Assembly (NCBI GenBank): GCA_016794985.1 | Contig: JAEUIQ010000020.1 | Coordinates: 1 to 64,000, forward strand | Origin: Planctomycetaceae bacterium | GTDB lineage: Bacteria; Planctomycetota; Planctomycetia; Pirellulales; Pirellulaceae | Length of the DNA: 64,000 nucleotides | Direction of reading: 5' to 3' | Shown: in pieces, positions 45,434 through 54,516 of the stretch | Layout: each line of letters opens with the position of its first letter | Position numbering within the stretch: position 1 is the first letter of the stretch | The notes under the pieces: model-generated | Databases searched by the model: none | What the model saw: the letters and a program-made list of their open reading frames with translations, nothing else | Told to the model about the DNA's origin: nothing | Position numbers and translations under genes: made by a program

Positions 45434-47851
45434 ATGGAGGAACCGTCCAAGAACGACTTGCAAGACAGTCACTCGTTGTTCACGTCTTTGATTCGGAATA
45501 TTCCCGCTTGTTTTATTCGTAAAGATCGGACTGGCCGAATTGTGTTCGCCAACGAGAACTTTGCGACGGTCATCGGTTACTCGGTGGACGACATCATTGG
45601 GAAAACCGTTGCTGATTTTTATACGCCTGAATTGGCCGAAGAGGCGCGCAAGGAAGATGAATTGGTCATGGCTTCCGGCAAAGTCCTGGAAGACGTGTTT
45701 GATGCCGACGTTGCGGGACAAACTCGCTATTTTGCGTCTCGGAAAGGTCCGGTTCGCAACGATCGTCAGGAAATTATTGGAATCCAAACGATCTTTTGGG
45801 ACATCACGAATCAACGCTTGGCGGAAATGGCGCTGTTGGCGGAGCGAGAGGAGTTACGTGCTGCCAAGATCGCTGCGGAACAAGCAAATCGAGCCAAGAG
45901 CGAGTTCTTGGCCAATATGAGTCACGAGATCCGTACGCCGTTGAACGCGATTATAGGTATGACGGATTTGTTGATGGAGACTCCTCTGAACCGGTCGCAA
46001 ATGGATTATCTCAAGATGGTCCAAGATTCGGGCGAATCGTTGTTGGCGATCATCAACGACGTGTTGGATTATTCCAAAATAGAGGCTGGAAAGTTCCAAT
46101 TGGATTGTCAGCCCGTCGATTTGGCTGAGTGCTTGGGCGATGCCGTGAAAGGGCTGGGCTTTCGCGCCCACAATAAGGGACTTGAGCTGGTCTTGGAGAT
46201 CGATAACGAGTTTCCGCGGTCCGTGGTCGCGGACGCGTCGCGACTTCGTCAAGTTCTCGTAAACCTGGTGGGAAATGCCATCAAGTTTACCGAAGCGGGC
46301 GAGGTGCTTGTCGAGTTAAAAGTTATCTCCCGGTCCGAATCGAAGTGTCGCATCGCTGTGGTCGTCAAAGATACGGGAATCGGAATATCGGCGGAGAATT
46401 TGGAACGAATCTTTCAGCAGTTCGAACAAGCGGATGCCTCGACCACCCGCAAATATGGTGGTACGGGATTGGGGTTGGCGATCTGTTCGCGTTTGGTAGG
46501 CCTCATGAGTGGGACGTTGAGCGTCGAGAGTCAACTGGGACTTGGAAGTCGCTTCGTCTTAGAAGTACCGCTGGAAATTGGTCCAGTGCAATTCGGTTCA
46601 GATGCCCTACCTCGCAATGTGCCAATTCAAGGGACTCGCGTGTTGGTGGTTGACGACAATCAGACCAATCGAAGAATTTTGCGCGACATGTTGTCGAATT
46701 GGGGCGTGCAGGCCACGATCTCGACCGGTGGGGCCGAGGCACTCCATCTGATCGCCGATGCAGCCACCACTCATCAGCCGTTTCAATTGGTAATCTCCGA
46801 TTACAACATGCCCGAAATGGACGGCTTGAGTTTGGCAAAGGAGATGTTGGCGAGAAAGTATCTCCGCCCCTCCTCCATCATCATGCTGACTTCGGGCGTG
46901 CGTCCGCAAGACGAACGCGAGTTTCAACGTTTGGGTGTCGCAGCACAGCTACTCAAGCCCGCCAAACAGTCCGAGATTTACGATGCGATTGTTCTGGCGT
47001 TAGCGGCGGAGCAACAAAGGAGTTCGGTACTTGGTACCACAAGTAGTTCGACGGCACCTGCAGTCGGCGGAGCGAGTTGGCGCGTCTTGTTGGCCGAGGA
47101 CAACAAGGTCAATCAAAAATTGGCAATTGGTCTGTTGGAGAAATTGGGGCATCAGGTGACCATTGCGCACAACGGGGCGGAAGCTCTGGAATGTTTGGAG
47201 AACGACGATTTCGATCTGGTACTCATGGATGTTCAAATGCCGGAAATGGACGGTTTTCATGCGACTCAAGTGCTTCGCGAACGTGAAGCTAAAACTGGAC
47301 TGCACGTCCCCGTGATTGCCATGACCGCCCACGCCATGAAGGGTGATCGTGAGAATTGTTTGGCCGCCGGCATGGATGACTACTTGTGTAAGCCCATTCG
47401 AGCGCGCGATTTGACAGAGATGTTGAAATCATTGGCCAATCGTTTCCCGCGACTAGAACGCGTTTCCAAACCCGAGCTAACGACCAACTCGGAAAGTACT
47501 CTTGGCAAGCAGGCCATTGAACAAGTGGATTGGGAAAAAGCACGCAAGAATTCGGCTGGCGACGTCGAACTTCTACAAGAGTTGCTGCGGACTTTCTTGG
47601 CCGAAATTCCTAAGTTGGTTTCGCGAATGCAAGATGCGATCCGAGTTGGCGATCGGAAACGAATCAGTGCCACCGCCCACTCGATCAAGGGAACGATCGG
47701 ATTCTTGGCGACGAAATCCGCTCACGCCGCTTGTGAAGCCATCGAGCTAGAATCACCAGGTTGGTCCGATCAAAAGGTCGCACTGGCCTGGAGCAACTGC
47801 CAGGCTGAATTAGAACAAGTGATTGCCGAAGTCACGAAGCGTTTGCGATAG
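45434..47851 (+). CDS. Hybrid sensor histidine kinase (PAS-HisKA-HATPase-REC-REC-HPt)
   Basis: The protein is 805 aa without membrane segments. A PAS domain (about 14-130) leads to HisKA with H164 in [13 protein letters not shown]. The HATPase has [17 protein letters not shown] and [10 protein letters not shown]. Two receivers follow: D456 in [13 protein letters not shown] and D599 in [13 protein letters not shown]. The C-terminal HPt has H749 in TAHSIKGT. All phospho-sites are present. The partner is probably the receiver-RsbW gene 71 bases upstream. The ATG at 45434 has GGGAG six bases before it. The 3' end overlaps the convergent lipid operon by 20 bases. Confidence 0.9.
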   Translation: MEEPSKNDLQDSHSLFTSLIRNIPACFIRKDRTGRIVFANENFATVIGYSVDDIIGKTVADFYTPELAEEARKEDELVMASGKVLEDVFDADVAGQTRYFASRKGPVRNDRQEIIGIQTIFWDITNQRLAEMALLAEREELRAAKIAAEQANRAKSEFLANMSHEIRTPLNAIIGMTDLLMETPLNRSQMDYLKMVQDSGESLLAIINDVLDYSKIEAGKFQLDCQPVDLAECLGDAVKGLGFRAHNKGLELVLEIDNEFPRSVVADASRLRQVLVNLVGNAIKFTEAGEVLVELKVISRSESKCRIAVVVKDTGIGISAENLERIFQQFEQADASTTRKYGGTGLGLAICSRLVGLMSGTLSVESQLGLGSRFVLEVPLEIGPVQFGSDALPRNVPIQGTRVLVVDDNQTNRRILRDMLSNWGVQATISTGGAEALHLIADAATTHQPFQLVISDYNMPEMDGLSLAKEMLARKYLRPSSIIMLTSGVRPQDEREFQRLGVAAQLLKPAKQSEIYDAIVLALAAEQQRSSVLGTTSSSTAPAVGGASWRVLLAEDNKVNQKLAIGLLEKLGHQVTIAHNGAEALECLENDDFDLVLMDVQMPEMDGFHATQVLREREAKTGLHVPVIAMTAHAMKGDRENCLAAGMDDYLCKPIRARDLTEMLKSLANRFPRLERVSKPELTTNSESTLGKQAIEQVDWEKARKNSAGDVELLQELLRTFLAEIPKLVSRMQDAIRVGDRKRISATAHSIKGTIGFLATKSAHAACEAIELESPGWSDQKVALAWSNCQAELEQVIAEVTKRLR

Positions 47852-48938
47852 GCTGCAGTAAGTAGTGCCCAACGAACCACTCGTTTCCATCGTCGTAGCG
47901 AAACAGTTCACTGGATGCCATCAAAAAGACACGCCATCTTTGCTGCCATTTGAACCACTGGTCCCCATAGACTTGTTTCAGTATCGGCGTGATTTGCTGT
48001 GAGTTTTGGTCGAACTGTTTCAGCCATGCGTCTAAGGTTTTTCCGTAATGAACCCCGTTGACGCTCCAGCGTTCGCGCAATTCGAACAGGTCTCCAAACG
48101 CAGAAAATTGGTCGAAGCTAGGCATCATGCCACCGGTGAAGAAGTAACGCCCCATCCAATTCCCAGCTCCTTCGGTTTCGAATAAGTAGGGCCAAGACTT
48201 GTGACAGAAGATATGCACGAACAACAAGCCTTGAGGCCGCAACGCCGTCCTCAACTTCGCCAGTAACTGGCGATAGTTTCGCATGTGTTCGAACATTTCG
48301 ATGGAAACGATGCGGTCGTAACGAGCATTTTCCGGTTGAAACAAATTCATATCGGCAGTTTGGACGGAGAGTCGGTCCGCCCAGCCACGCTCGGCGGCTA
48401 CTCGTTGAATGTACTCGCGCTGCGGGGCTGAATTGGAGACCGACGTCATTCGACAATTCGGATAATGCTCCAACACCCACAGAGTGAACGAACCCCAGCC
48501 GCAACCGAGGTCCAGGACACTCATTCCGTCTTCCAGCATCGCGCGCTCGCACACGAGCTTGAGGGAAGCGTCTTCCGCGTCCGATAGCTCATGGACACCT
48601 TCTTCCCACAGGCATGAACTGTACTTGCGGCGTGGACCGAGGTACGAGGTAAAAAATTCAGGCGGAAGTTCATAGTGTTGATGATTCGCGGCGTCGGTTG
48701 CTACGGCAATCGGGCCTCGATCCATCATCTCCAGAAAGTCACGTTTCCATTCATGAACCTGAGGACCGTGCCATGCCGTGCATTCCTGTTCCAAGGGCAG
48801 CATTTCCAGGCGTTGACGACAAAGACGGCGAATGCCCCAGCGGGTGATGGTGTCGGGAATCCACCCATGTTCAATTGCCGCAATAGCGCCTGCAATGAGG
48901 CTTGGTCCGCCGCTTGCCTCTTGGTCTATGTGGTTCAT
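47832..48938 (-). CDS. CFA synthase-like SAM methyltransferase (second copy)
   Basis: The protein is 368 aa from the ATG at 48938 (a TTG at 48950 is also possible). It has the cyclopropane-fatty-acid synthase pattern: HYELPPEFFTSYLGPRRKYS, motif I in VLDLGCGWGSF (about residue 140), MTSVSNSAPQREYIQ, YDRIVSIEMFEHM, then a C-terminal helical part with YLLQPIAN. The N-terminal lipid-binding domain of CFA synthase is reduced. It would methylate or cyclopropanate an unsaturated acyl chain. It is the last gene of the minus-strand lipid operon and its end overlaps the convergent kinase gene. Confidence 0.75.
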   Translation of the reverse strand: MNHIDQEASGGPSLIAGAIAAIEHGWIPDTITRWGIRRLCRQRLEMLPLEQECTAWHGPQVHEWKRDFLEMMDRGPIAVATDAANHQHYELPPEFFTSYLGPRRKYSSCLWEEGVHELSDAEDASLKLVCERAMLEDGMSVLDLGCGWGSFTLWVLEHYPNCRMTSVSNSAPQREYIQRVAAERGWADRLSVQTADMNLFQPENARYDRIVSIEMFEHMRNYRQLLAKLRTALRPQGLLFVHIFCHKSWPYLFETEGAGNWMGRYFFTGGMMPSFDQFSAFGDLFELRERWSVNGVHYGKTLDAWLKQFDQNSQQITPILKQVYGDQWFKWQQRWRVFLMASSELFRYDDGNEWFVGHYLLQPIANAS

Positions 48939-48959
48939 AACATCTTTCAATCGGAAGGA

Positions 48960-49784
48960 CTACTTCTTGTCGGCGGCGGCTTCAACGGCACCTGCCGAGG
49001 ACTGGCTTGGCCGAGGAGGCCACGGAAAAAAGACACTGGTTTCCCTTTGGTACCTGCGATAATCATCTCCGCGAGACAGAATCGCTTGGCGTTCGGTGGG
49101 CGGAACGCCGGTGACGTACAAGACGAAGTACAACATGGCCAACGGTGCAATGATCGATAGCCAACCATAAGGCGCGGTCCAAGCTAACAGTACGTAAACG
49201 AACCAATGCAGCCATTCAAAAAAATAGTTCGGATGCCTTGAGTATCGCCACAATCCGACGCGACAGGTTTTGCCCCGATTCTGTGGTTCCTCCCGAAACT
49301 GCTGAAGTTGTCGGTCGGCCACACCCTCGCCCACCAAAACGATGATCGCTAGCCCGATGGCACAGAAATCCAACAAGCCAAAATCATTCGGATTGGAAGC
49401 CGCCAACATCATCGGCAAACTGAAAGCGATCGCCGCGATCGCCTGGAACATGAAGAAGACCAACATCTTTTTCGGAGCTTCCGCACCCCACGAACTCTTC
49501 ATTGCCGTGTAACGCCCATCCTCTGGCATTCTCCGCACGCGGTGCAAGATATGCCATGCCAACCGGAACGACCAAACCACGACAATCAGTGCCAAGGTCG
49601 AACGACGGCCGACATTACCTTCTGCCGCGGCAACGCAATAGGCCGTTGCCAAGGAGCCAACGCCTAAGGTCCACGCCACGTCAACAATCCCGGCGTTTCC
49701 TCGTCGCCCGTGGGTCCACCAAAGGCCGGACACCACTGCGAAAATAATCAGACTTCCAATTATCAGTACCAAGCCAAGTGACAT
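48960..49784 (-). CDS. DUF1295 membrane protein (steroid 5-alpha-reductase-like)
   Basis: The protein is 274 aa from the ATG at 49784, with AGGA upstream. Six or seven hydrophobic segments are present. The family signatures are NAGIVDVAWTLG near the N-terminus and, near the C-terminus, LWRYSRHPNYFFEWLHW followed by PPTERQAILSRGDDYRRYQ. DUF1295 proteins belong to the isoprenylcysteine methyltransferase/steroid reductase superfamily and may reduce or modify a lipid at the membrane. It lies between the two CFA-type genes. Confidence 0.8.
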   Translation of the reverse strand: MSLGLVLIIGSLIIFAVVSGLWWTHGRRGNAGIVDVAWTLGVGSLATAYCVAAAEGNVGRRSTLALIVVVWSFRLAWHILHRVRRMPEDGRYTAMKSSWGAEAPKKMLVFFMFQAIAAIAFSLPMMLAASNPNDFGLLDFCAIGLAIIVLVGEGVADRQLQQFREEPQNRGKTCRVGLWRYSRHPNYFFEWLHWFVYVLLAWTAPYGWLSIIAPLAMLYFVLYVTGVPPTERQAILSRGDDYRRYQRETSVFFPWPPRPSQSSAGAVEAAADKK

Positions 49785-49809
49785 GATGTAATCCTGCAGG
49801 TACTTGCTG

Positions 49810-51315
49810 CTAAATCGAAGGCCTAATGGCAACGGGCCTCAAGCATTTCGGGCGATCAAGAACCACTTGAACAGTGCCTACATGCCCTTCGGCGAAGCCG
49901 GCTTCACAGTAAGCCAGGTAATAATCCCACAACCGGAAAAACCTAGCATCAAAACCTAGCTGTGCAATTTTGGGCCATTGACGGTGAAACTCCGACCGCC
50001 ACCGCCGCAAAGTTTCAGCATAGTGAGGACCGATGTCTTCGATGTGCGCGAGTCGAAAGTCGGTGTGGCGAGCGACCGAACGCATGATCCCCGAAGTACT
50101 GATTAGCGATCCACCCGGAAAGACATATTCACGGATGAAGTCCACACTCTTCAAATAGTCCTCGTATCTAAAATCAACGATCGTAATGCCCTGAAGGACC
50201 ATGCGGCCTGTCGGTTTCAACAGTTGGCAACAAGTTCGGAAGTATTCGTCTTGGAATTGATGACCCACGGCTTCGATCATTTCCACCGAGACCAGCTTGT
50301 CGAATTGTCCTTCGATATCGCGATAGTCCTGCAATTTCAGCGTCACAAGATCCGCAAGGCCCGCCTCAGCAACTCGGGCTTGAGCCACCTCCAATTGCGC
50401 TTGAGACAATGTTACGCCCGTCACCCGACAGCCATATTTGGAAGCGGCGAAAACGGCCAAACCACCCCAACCACACCCAATCTCCAATAAATGATCACTA
50501 GAACTCAACTCTAGCTTTTCACAAATGCGTTCCAACTTGATCAGGGAAGCCGTTTCCATGCTGGCTTCGCTTTGCCATTCGAGCCCAGTTGGTCCCGGGA
50601 CTTGTCTTAACTTTGGGAAAACGCCACTAGAGTAACTCCAAGTCGGGTCCAGCCACAAAGAAAAAAACTCATTGCTCAGATCGTAATGAGCTTGAATATT
50701 CTTTCGTGAGTTTGCTCGATGGTTTCGCTTCATCCAATGCTGCAACCGCGACCAAAATCGTCGCACCATTGACGGCCGCCCTAGATCACCTTCCGCCGAC
50801 CGATTGCTATCGACCAGGATCCGCAGCAACGCCACCAAGTTGTCCACTTGGAAATCACCATCTATCAAACTGTCGGCGAACCCCAAGTCTCCTCCAAACA
50901 CGAAGCGTCGGTAAGCAGCAGGATTGGTCACCCTAACGGTCGCCGGCGGGTACGTCGAGTTGGCCACACCAAAGCGGAATAATCCTTCGGAGTCTTGCAC
51001 GATAATCTGTCCGGTCGTTATTTGCTCCAACTGCCGAAACAGCAATTGACGGCAACGACGCTCGATCCATGAAAGCTTCGTGCCCTCAACTTTCGCCGTG
51101 GCATATGCCGCGCTGTCCGCGTCGTTCAGCAAACCAACTTGATGATTCTCACGCCCAGGGAACGGCACTTCGGAGACTCTCGAACCTGAAACGCCATAAG
51201 GAATTTGCGGGAACTCCAACGAGCGAATCGGATTCGAGTCGCCGGTCGATTGGTCAAGAACCGTCTTGTCGAGAATGGCCGTGTCCAGAAGAGCTGTTCC
51301 TTCAGCAAAACTCAT
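49810..51315 (-). CDS. CFA synthase-like SAM methyltransferase (first copy)
   Basis: The protein is about 501 aa from the ATG at 51315; an ATG at 51405 would add 30 residues. An N-terminal SCP2-like lipid-binding region (ATVRVTNPAAYRRFVFGGDLG) precedes the catalytic domain. The latter has NIQAHYDLSNEFFSLWLDPTWSYSS in part, LLEIGCGWGGLAVFAA, GVTLSQAQLEVA, VSVEMIEAVGHQ, FRYEDYLKSVDFIREYVFPGG in part and LAYCEAGFAEGHVG. This is the full CFA-family layout, including the Glu/His/Tyr residues that bind bicarbonate in Cfa. It should act on phospholipid acyl chains. It lies between DUF1365 and DUF1295 genes. Confidence 0.85.
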   Translation of the reverse strand: MSFAEGTALLDTAILDKTVLDQSTGDSNPIRSLEFPQIPYGVSGSRVSEVPFPGRENHQVGLLNDADSAAYATAKVEGTKLSWIERRCRQLLFRQLEQITTGQIIVQDSEGLFRFGVANSTYPPATVRVTNPAAYRRFVFGGDLGFADSLIDGDFQVDNLVALLRILVDSNRSAEGDLGRPSMVRRFWSRLQHWMKRNHRANSRKNIQAHYDLSNEFFSLWLDPTWSYSSGVFPKLRQVPGPTGLEWQSEASMETASLIKLERICEKLELSSSDHLLEIGCGWGGLAVFAASKYGCRVTGVTLSQAQLEVAQARVAEAGLADLVTLKLQDYRDIEGQFDKLVSVEMIEAVGHQFQDEYFRTCCQLLKPTGRMVLQGITIVDFRYEDYLKSVDFIREYVFPGGSLISTSGIMRSVARHTDFRLAHIEDIGPHYAETLRRWRSEFHRQWPKIAQLGFDARFFRLWDYYLAYCEAGFAEGHVGTVQVVLDRPKCLRPVAIRPSI

Positions 51316-51417
51316 CGCAGACTTTCTAATTTCGTTTAGAGGACAGGGGACTTTCACAAGCAATCCCCGATTGTACCGGTTTGTGATCCGCAATGTCACC
51401 GCCATCGTAACCAATAA

Positions 51418-52299
51418 TCAACTAGAAACATAGATTTTTCCAACCTTTGGAAACTCGGACTCCTGCGCGGTCTCTTGAATTCCGGGATGTGGAACATACG
51501 GGACTCTCTTCCACCACAAGAGCACTGCCTGCCAATAAATTGCCAAAAATACGACTAGTGTCATCCATGGGTACGTGAGCATCAGTAACCAGCGGTTGGT
51601 CCGATTGAATCTCAGTTTCTTGAGACTCATGGTGACATTGAAGAAGCGTTGTTCTTTAGGCCGAGACGACCCAAGCGAGGCGGTGCCCTCGGCTTCCGAA
51701 GCATTGGCAGTTCGTCGAACATTTTCGATGTGCATGGCCAAGCTGTCTGGTTGTACATTGATTGCCCAACCATAGTCAAATTCCATGTCCAAAAACGGGG
51801 ATACATGCAACCGTTTCTGCGTCAGAAATGCGCGGTCGGATCGCCGAATGGAATTCGTGCCGTCGGATTTCACTGCGTTTTTACGATCCACGATATAGCA
51901 ATGGACTTGTCCCCAGGGGGTATTGCGGACTTCGGCCACCATGGTTGCCCATTGTCCCTGCTCATCCAAACAAAAGTAGAACGAAACAGGGTTCATCACA
52001 AAGCCGAAGTATCGCAAGTGAGTAACGAGCATGATCTTGCCGGTCGGTCGCGGGCGTCCCGAATCCTCGACCAGGTCTTTGATCGATTCTGCCAAAGACT
52101 GGTTAGGGTCACCCAGGTGATCGCTTCGACGAAACCACGCGAGACCGGGGCGTTGGTACGACCAAGTCCAACTACCGGCAAACGTCGAAGGAAGGTCCGT
52201 CAGATCCAAGCAAACCAAGAAGATTCGGTAGCGGAATCGGTGCGTTACCGGCAGGAAGCGGCGGTGTTCGACCCATCCGCGATACAAACAGCTTTCCAT
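51418..52299 (-). CDS. DUF1365 protein
   Basis: The protein is 293 aa. Family blocks are SCLYRGWVEHRRFLPVTHRFRYRIF in part, MLVTHLRYFGFVMNPVSFYFC in part, AEVRNTPWGQVHCYIVD, HVSPFLDMEFDYGW and one C-terminal hydrophobic segment (about 240-258). DUF1365 genes usually sit between an FAD oxidoreductase gene and a CFA synthase gene, as here. Biochemical role is unknown. The ATG overlaps the end of the FAD protein gene by 55 bases. Confidence 0.85.
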   Translation of the reverse strand: MESCLYRGWVEHRRFLPVTHRFRYRIFLVCLDLTDLPSTFAGSWTWSYQRPGLAWFRRSDHLGDPNQSLAESIKDLVEDSGRPRPTGKIMLVTHLRYFGFVMNPVSFYFCLDEQGQWATMVAEVRNTPWGQVHCYIVDRKNAVKSDGTNSIRRSDRAFLTQKRLHVSPFLDMEFDYGWAINVQPDSLAMHIENVRRTANASEAEGTASLGSSRPKEQRFFNVTMSLKKLRFNRTNRWLLMLTYPWMTLVVFLAIYWQAVLLWWKRVPYVPHPGIQETAQESEFPKVGKIYVSS

Positions 52300-53684
52300 G
52301 GGTCCATTCCTAGCAATTTTCTGCTGACCATCAAGGCGCTGTTCAAGCCATCCTCATGGAATCCGTTGCCCCAGTAGGCACCGCAAAGTGAGAGGCCATC
52401 CGAGTCGATCCAGCGATCGTGCGACTGTTGGACAGCCAGCCTGCCCACAGAAAAAATCGGATGGGCATACGGGATTTTCGCGATGATCTTGGCGGGGTCA
52501 ATCCGAGAATCATCATTGAGTGTCACACAAAATGTCTGGCCATTCGTTTGTTTCTCGGAATATCGTTGCAAGCGATTCATGTTGTAGGTGACGGTCGCTT
52601 GTTCGCCCGCCAAGTTGGCCGAGGTTTTGTGATTCGCGACCGGTAAGTGATAGTTCCATGCAGCCCAAGCCCGACGGCTTCGCGGCAACAAAGATATGTC
52701 CGTGTGCAATGTTGCCGAATTCGGTTGATAAGGGAAGGCCTGAAGCACCGCGGCCAGTTCTGATCCCGTTCCGGGTTTCAAAATCCGTAACGCTTGGTCG
52801 GCATGACAGGCCATCACCACGTGGTCAAAGGATTCGTTGAACGGTGTTTTCTGGCCATTGGCCTGGATCAAATGTCCGCTGACACTCCAACGAGGGTTCC
52901 CAGCTCCGGATGAATCCTGGTTTCGCCGAACCGTTTCCACCTCGGCACTTGTGATGATTTGCGAAGCGTAACCTGCGGTAAGCAATGGAATGTATTGAGC
53001 CGAACCGCCACAAACGACTCGCCATTGCGGGCGATTCCGAATCGTCAACAATCCGTGATGATGATAGAACTGGCAGATAAAACGAATCGGGAAGGACTCG
53101 AAGATGCCTTGCGGGCACGACCAAATCGCCGAGCCCATCGGCAAGAAATACCGCCGATAAAACGCATCGCTGTAACGATGTTGGCGAAAGAATTCTCCCA
53201 CCGTTTGGGTTTCGTCGGAGGACTCCAAATAGTCGACGGCCTGCCTCGCAAATCGCCGGAAGTCGAAAAAGAAACGATAAAAGCTAGGACGGAACAGATT
53301 CCGACGTTGGGCAAAGTAACTGTCCAAGGTACTGCCGGAGTACTCGATGCCCGTTTGCTCGCAACGAACGCTGAACGACATTTCGGTCGCTTGCGAGGCA
53401 ATCCCCAAGTTGTCAAAAAGTCGAATCAAGTTCGGATACGTTCGATCGTTGAAAACGATGAAGCCCGTATCGACCGGCAATCTACCGGCAGTGTCCGTCT
53501 CGGCAGTCGTTCCCAGGTCCTGCTCGTTCGGGGGGAGTTGCACATCGAGATATCTGGTGTGGGTGTGTCCGCCCAGTCGACCGGCGGATTCGAACATGGT
53601 TGTATTGAAGTGGCGATGCAAGAAGTACCCCGCCGACATTCCCGAGATACCACTGCCAATAATTGCCAACGAAGGTCGATCCAT
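52245..53684 (-). CDS. FAD-dependent amine-oxidase-like oxidoreductase
   Basis: The protein is 479 aa. The dinucleotide-binding motif GSGISG (residues 10-15) starts the first strand, and RLGGHTHTR follows. The C-terminal FAD region ends with LSLCGAYWGNGFHEDGLNSA. This belongs to the flavin-containing amine oxidoreductase/phytoene desaturase-like group commonly linked to DUF1365 and CFA genes. It may desaturate or oxidise an acyl chain. The start is 10 bases after the DCC gene stop. Confidence 0.85.
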   Translation of the reverse strand: MDRPSLAIIGSGISGMSAGYFLHRHFNTTMFESAGRLGGHTHTRYLDVQLPPNEQDLGTTAETDTAGRLPVDTGFIVFNDRTYPNLIRLFDNLGIASQATEMSFSVRCEQTGIEYSGSTLDSYFAQRRNLFRPSFYRFFFDFRRFARQAVDYLESSDETQTVGEFFRQHRYSDAFYRRYFLPMGSAIWSCPQGIFESFPIRFICQFYHHHGLLTIRNRPQWRVVCGGSAQYIPLLTAGYASQIITSAEVETVRRNQDSSGAGNPRWSVSGHLIQANGQKTPFNESFDHVVMACHADQALRILKPGTGSELAAVLQAFPYQPNSATLHTDISLLPRSRRAWAAWNYHLPVANHKTSANLAGEQATVTYNMNRLQRYSEKQTNGQTFCVTLNDDSRIDPAKIIAKIPYAHPIFSVGRLAVQQSHDRWIDSDGLSLCGAYWGNGFHEDGLNSALMVSRKLLGMDPWKAVCIADGSNTAASCR

Positions 53685-53694
53685 GCACTTCCTA

Positions 53695-54111
53695 TTACTT
53701 CAACTTGACTTCGCAATTTCCGTCCACTCGACAGGAACCCGTCTTTCGCCCGAACCATTTAAGTCGATTTCGCGCAAACACTCGATAGCCCCAATCTGAA
53801 AATGGTCGCATCCAAGTCCAACGCGTCCAAGCGACTAACCAACCCATGTTCAAGGTTCGGTATAGAACAGCAAACGTGTCCAAGCCAATGACCCAAGTGC
53901 CGTCCGGGAAGCGACCGTGCATCTGCGACATGAAGTCTTCCCATGTTTTCCCATATTTTTGGGCGTCGAACTTCGAGTCAGCAATATCGATAAATTTTAT
54001 TTTTCCCCCGCGATCCTTCCGCTGCAGCCATTCAATTTCGCGACGGCACAAGGGACATTCGCCATCGAAAAAGACTTCAAACGCGACAGAACGGTCGTTT
54101 CCTTGGGACAC
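53695..54111 (-). CDS. DCC-family thiol-disulfide oxidoreductase-like protein (DUF393)
   Basis: The protein is 138 aa from the GTG at 54111, chosen because GAGGAAAG lies just before it; a TTG at 54162 gives a longer form without such a site. The defining motif is FDGECPLCRREIEWL (C19, C22). Another block is FIDIADSKFD. It is a thioredoxin-fold protein. It is the first gene of the lipid operon and may pass electrons to, or keep reduced, one of its enzymes. Confidence 0.8.
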   Translation of the reverse strand: MSQGNDRSVAFEVFFDGECPLCRREIEWLQRKDRGGKIKFIDIADSKFDAQKYGKTWEDFMSQMHGRFPDGTWVIGLDTFAVLYRTLNMGWLVAWTRWTWMRPFSDWGYRVFARNRLKWFGRKTGSCRVDGNCEVKLK

Positions 54112-54516
54112 GGATCTTTCCTCGAAAGTGCGGATGGCGAAGCACTTCGCCGACGCTGCCAAACTTCTTTAACCGTCTGGACGCTGTGGCCATAACTTCA
54201 GTCGCGCGATTTGCAGCGAGTTCTGATCTGTTCTGATTGGAATATCGAATGCTTCATGACGTCAGCGTGCGGAACGACCGGGCTTTCCAGTGACCGCAAA
54301 AAGCGTTGCAGTGTTCGACGCTCGGCAGTATTCGCTTTCGCCCAAGGGGCCGGCTCAAAGTACCTCGGCGGTACGGCGTCTACCGATGGCTCGAACCTAC
54401 CAGCCAGGCATGCTTCGGCCCATACGAGACGTTTCACAAGCGAAAAATGCTCCAGATTTCCCCACGTTTTTGGAAGAGGGATGGACGGCAAGACCAGGGC
54501 AACGAGACGCGGACAA
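54112..54516. other. Spacer between the lipid operon and dprA, no gene supported
   Basis: This 405-bp interval has open frames on both strands of up to 130 codons, but none shows family features, a good start site or protein-like composition. It should hold the promoter of the minus-strand lipid operon. Confidence 0.5.
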
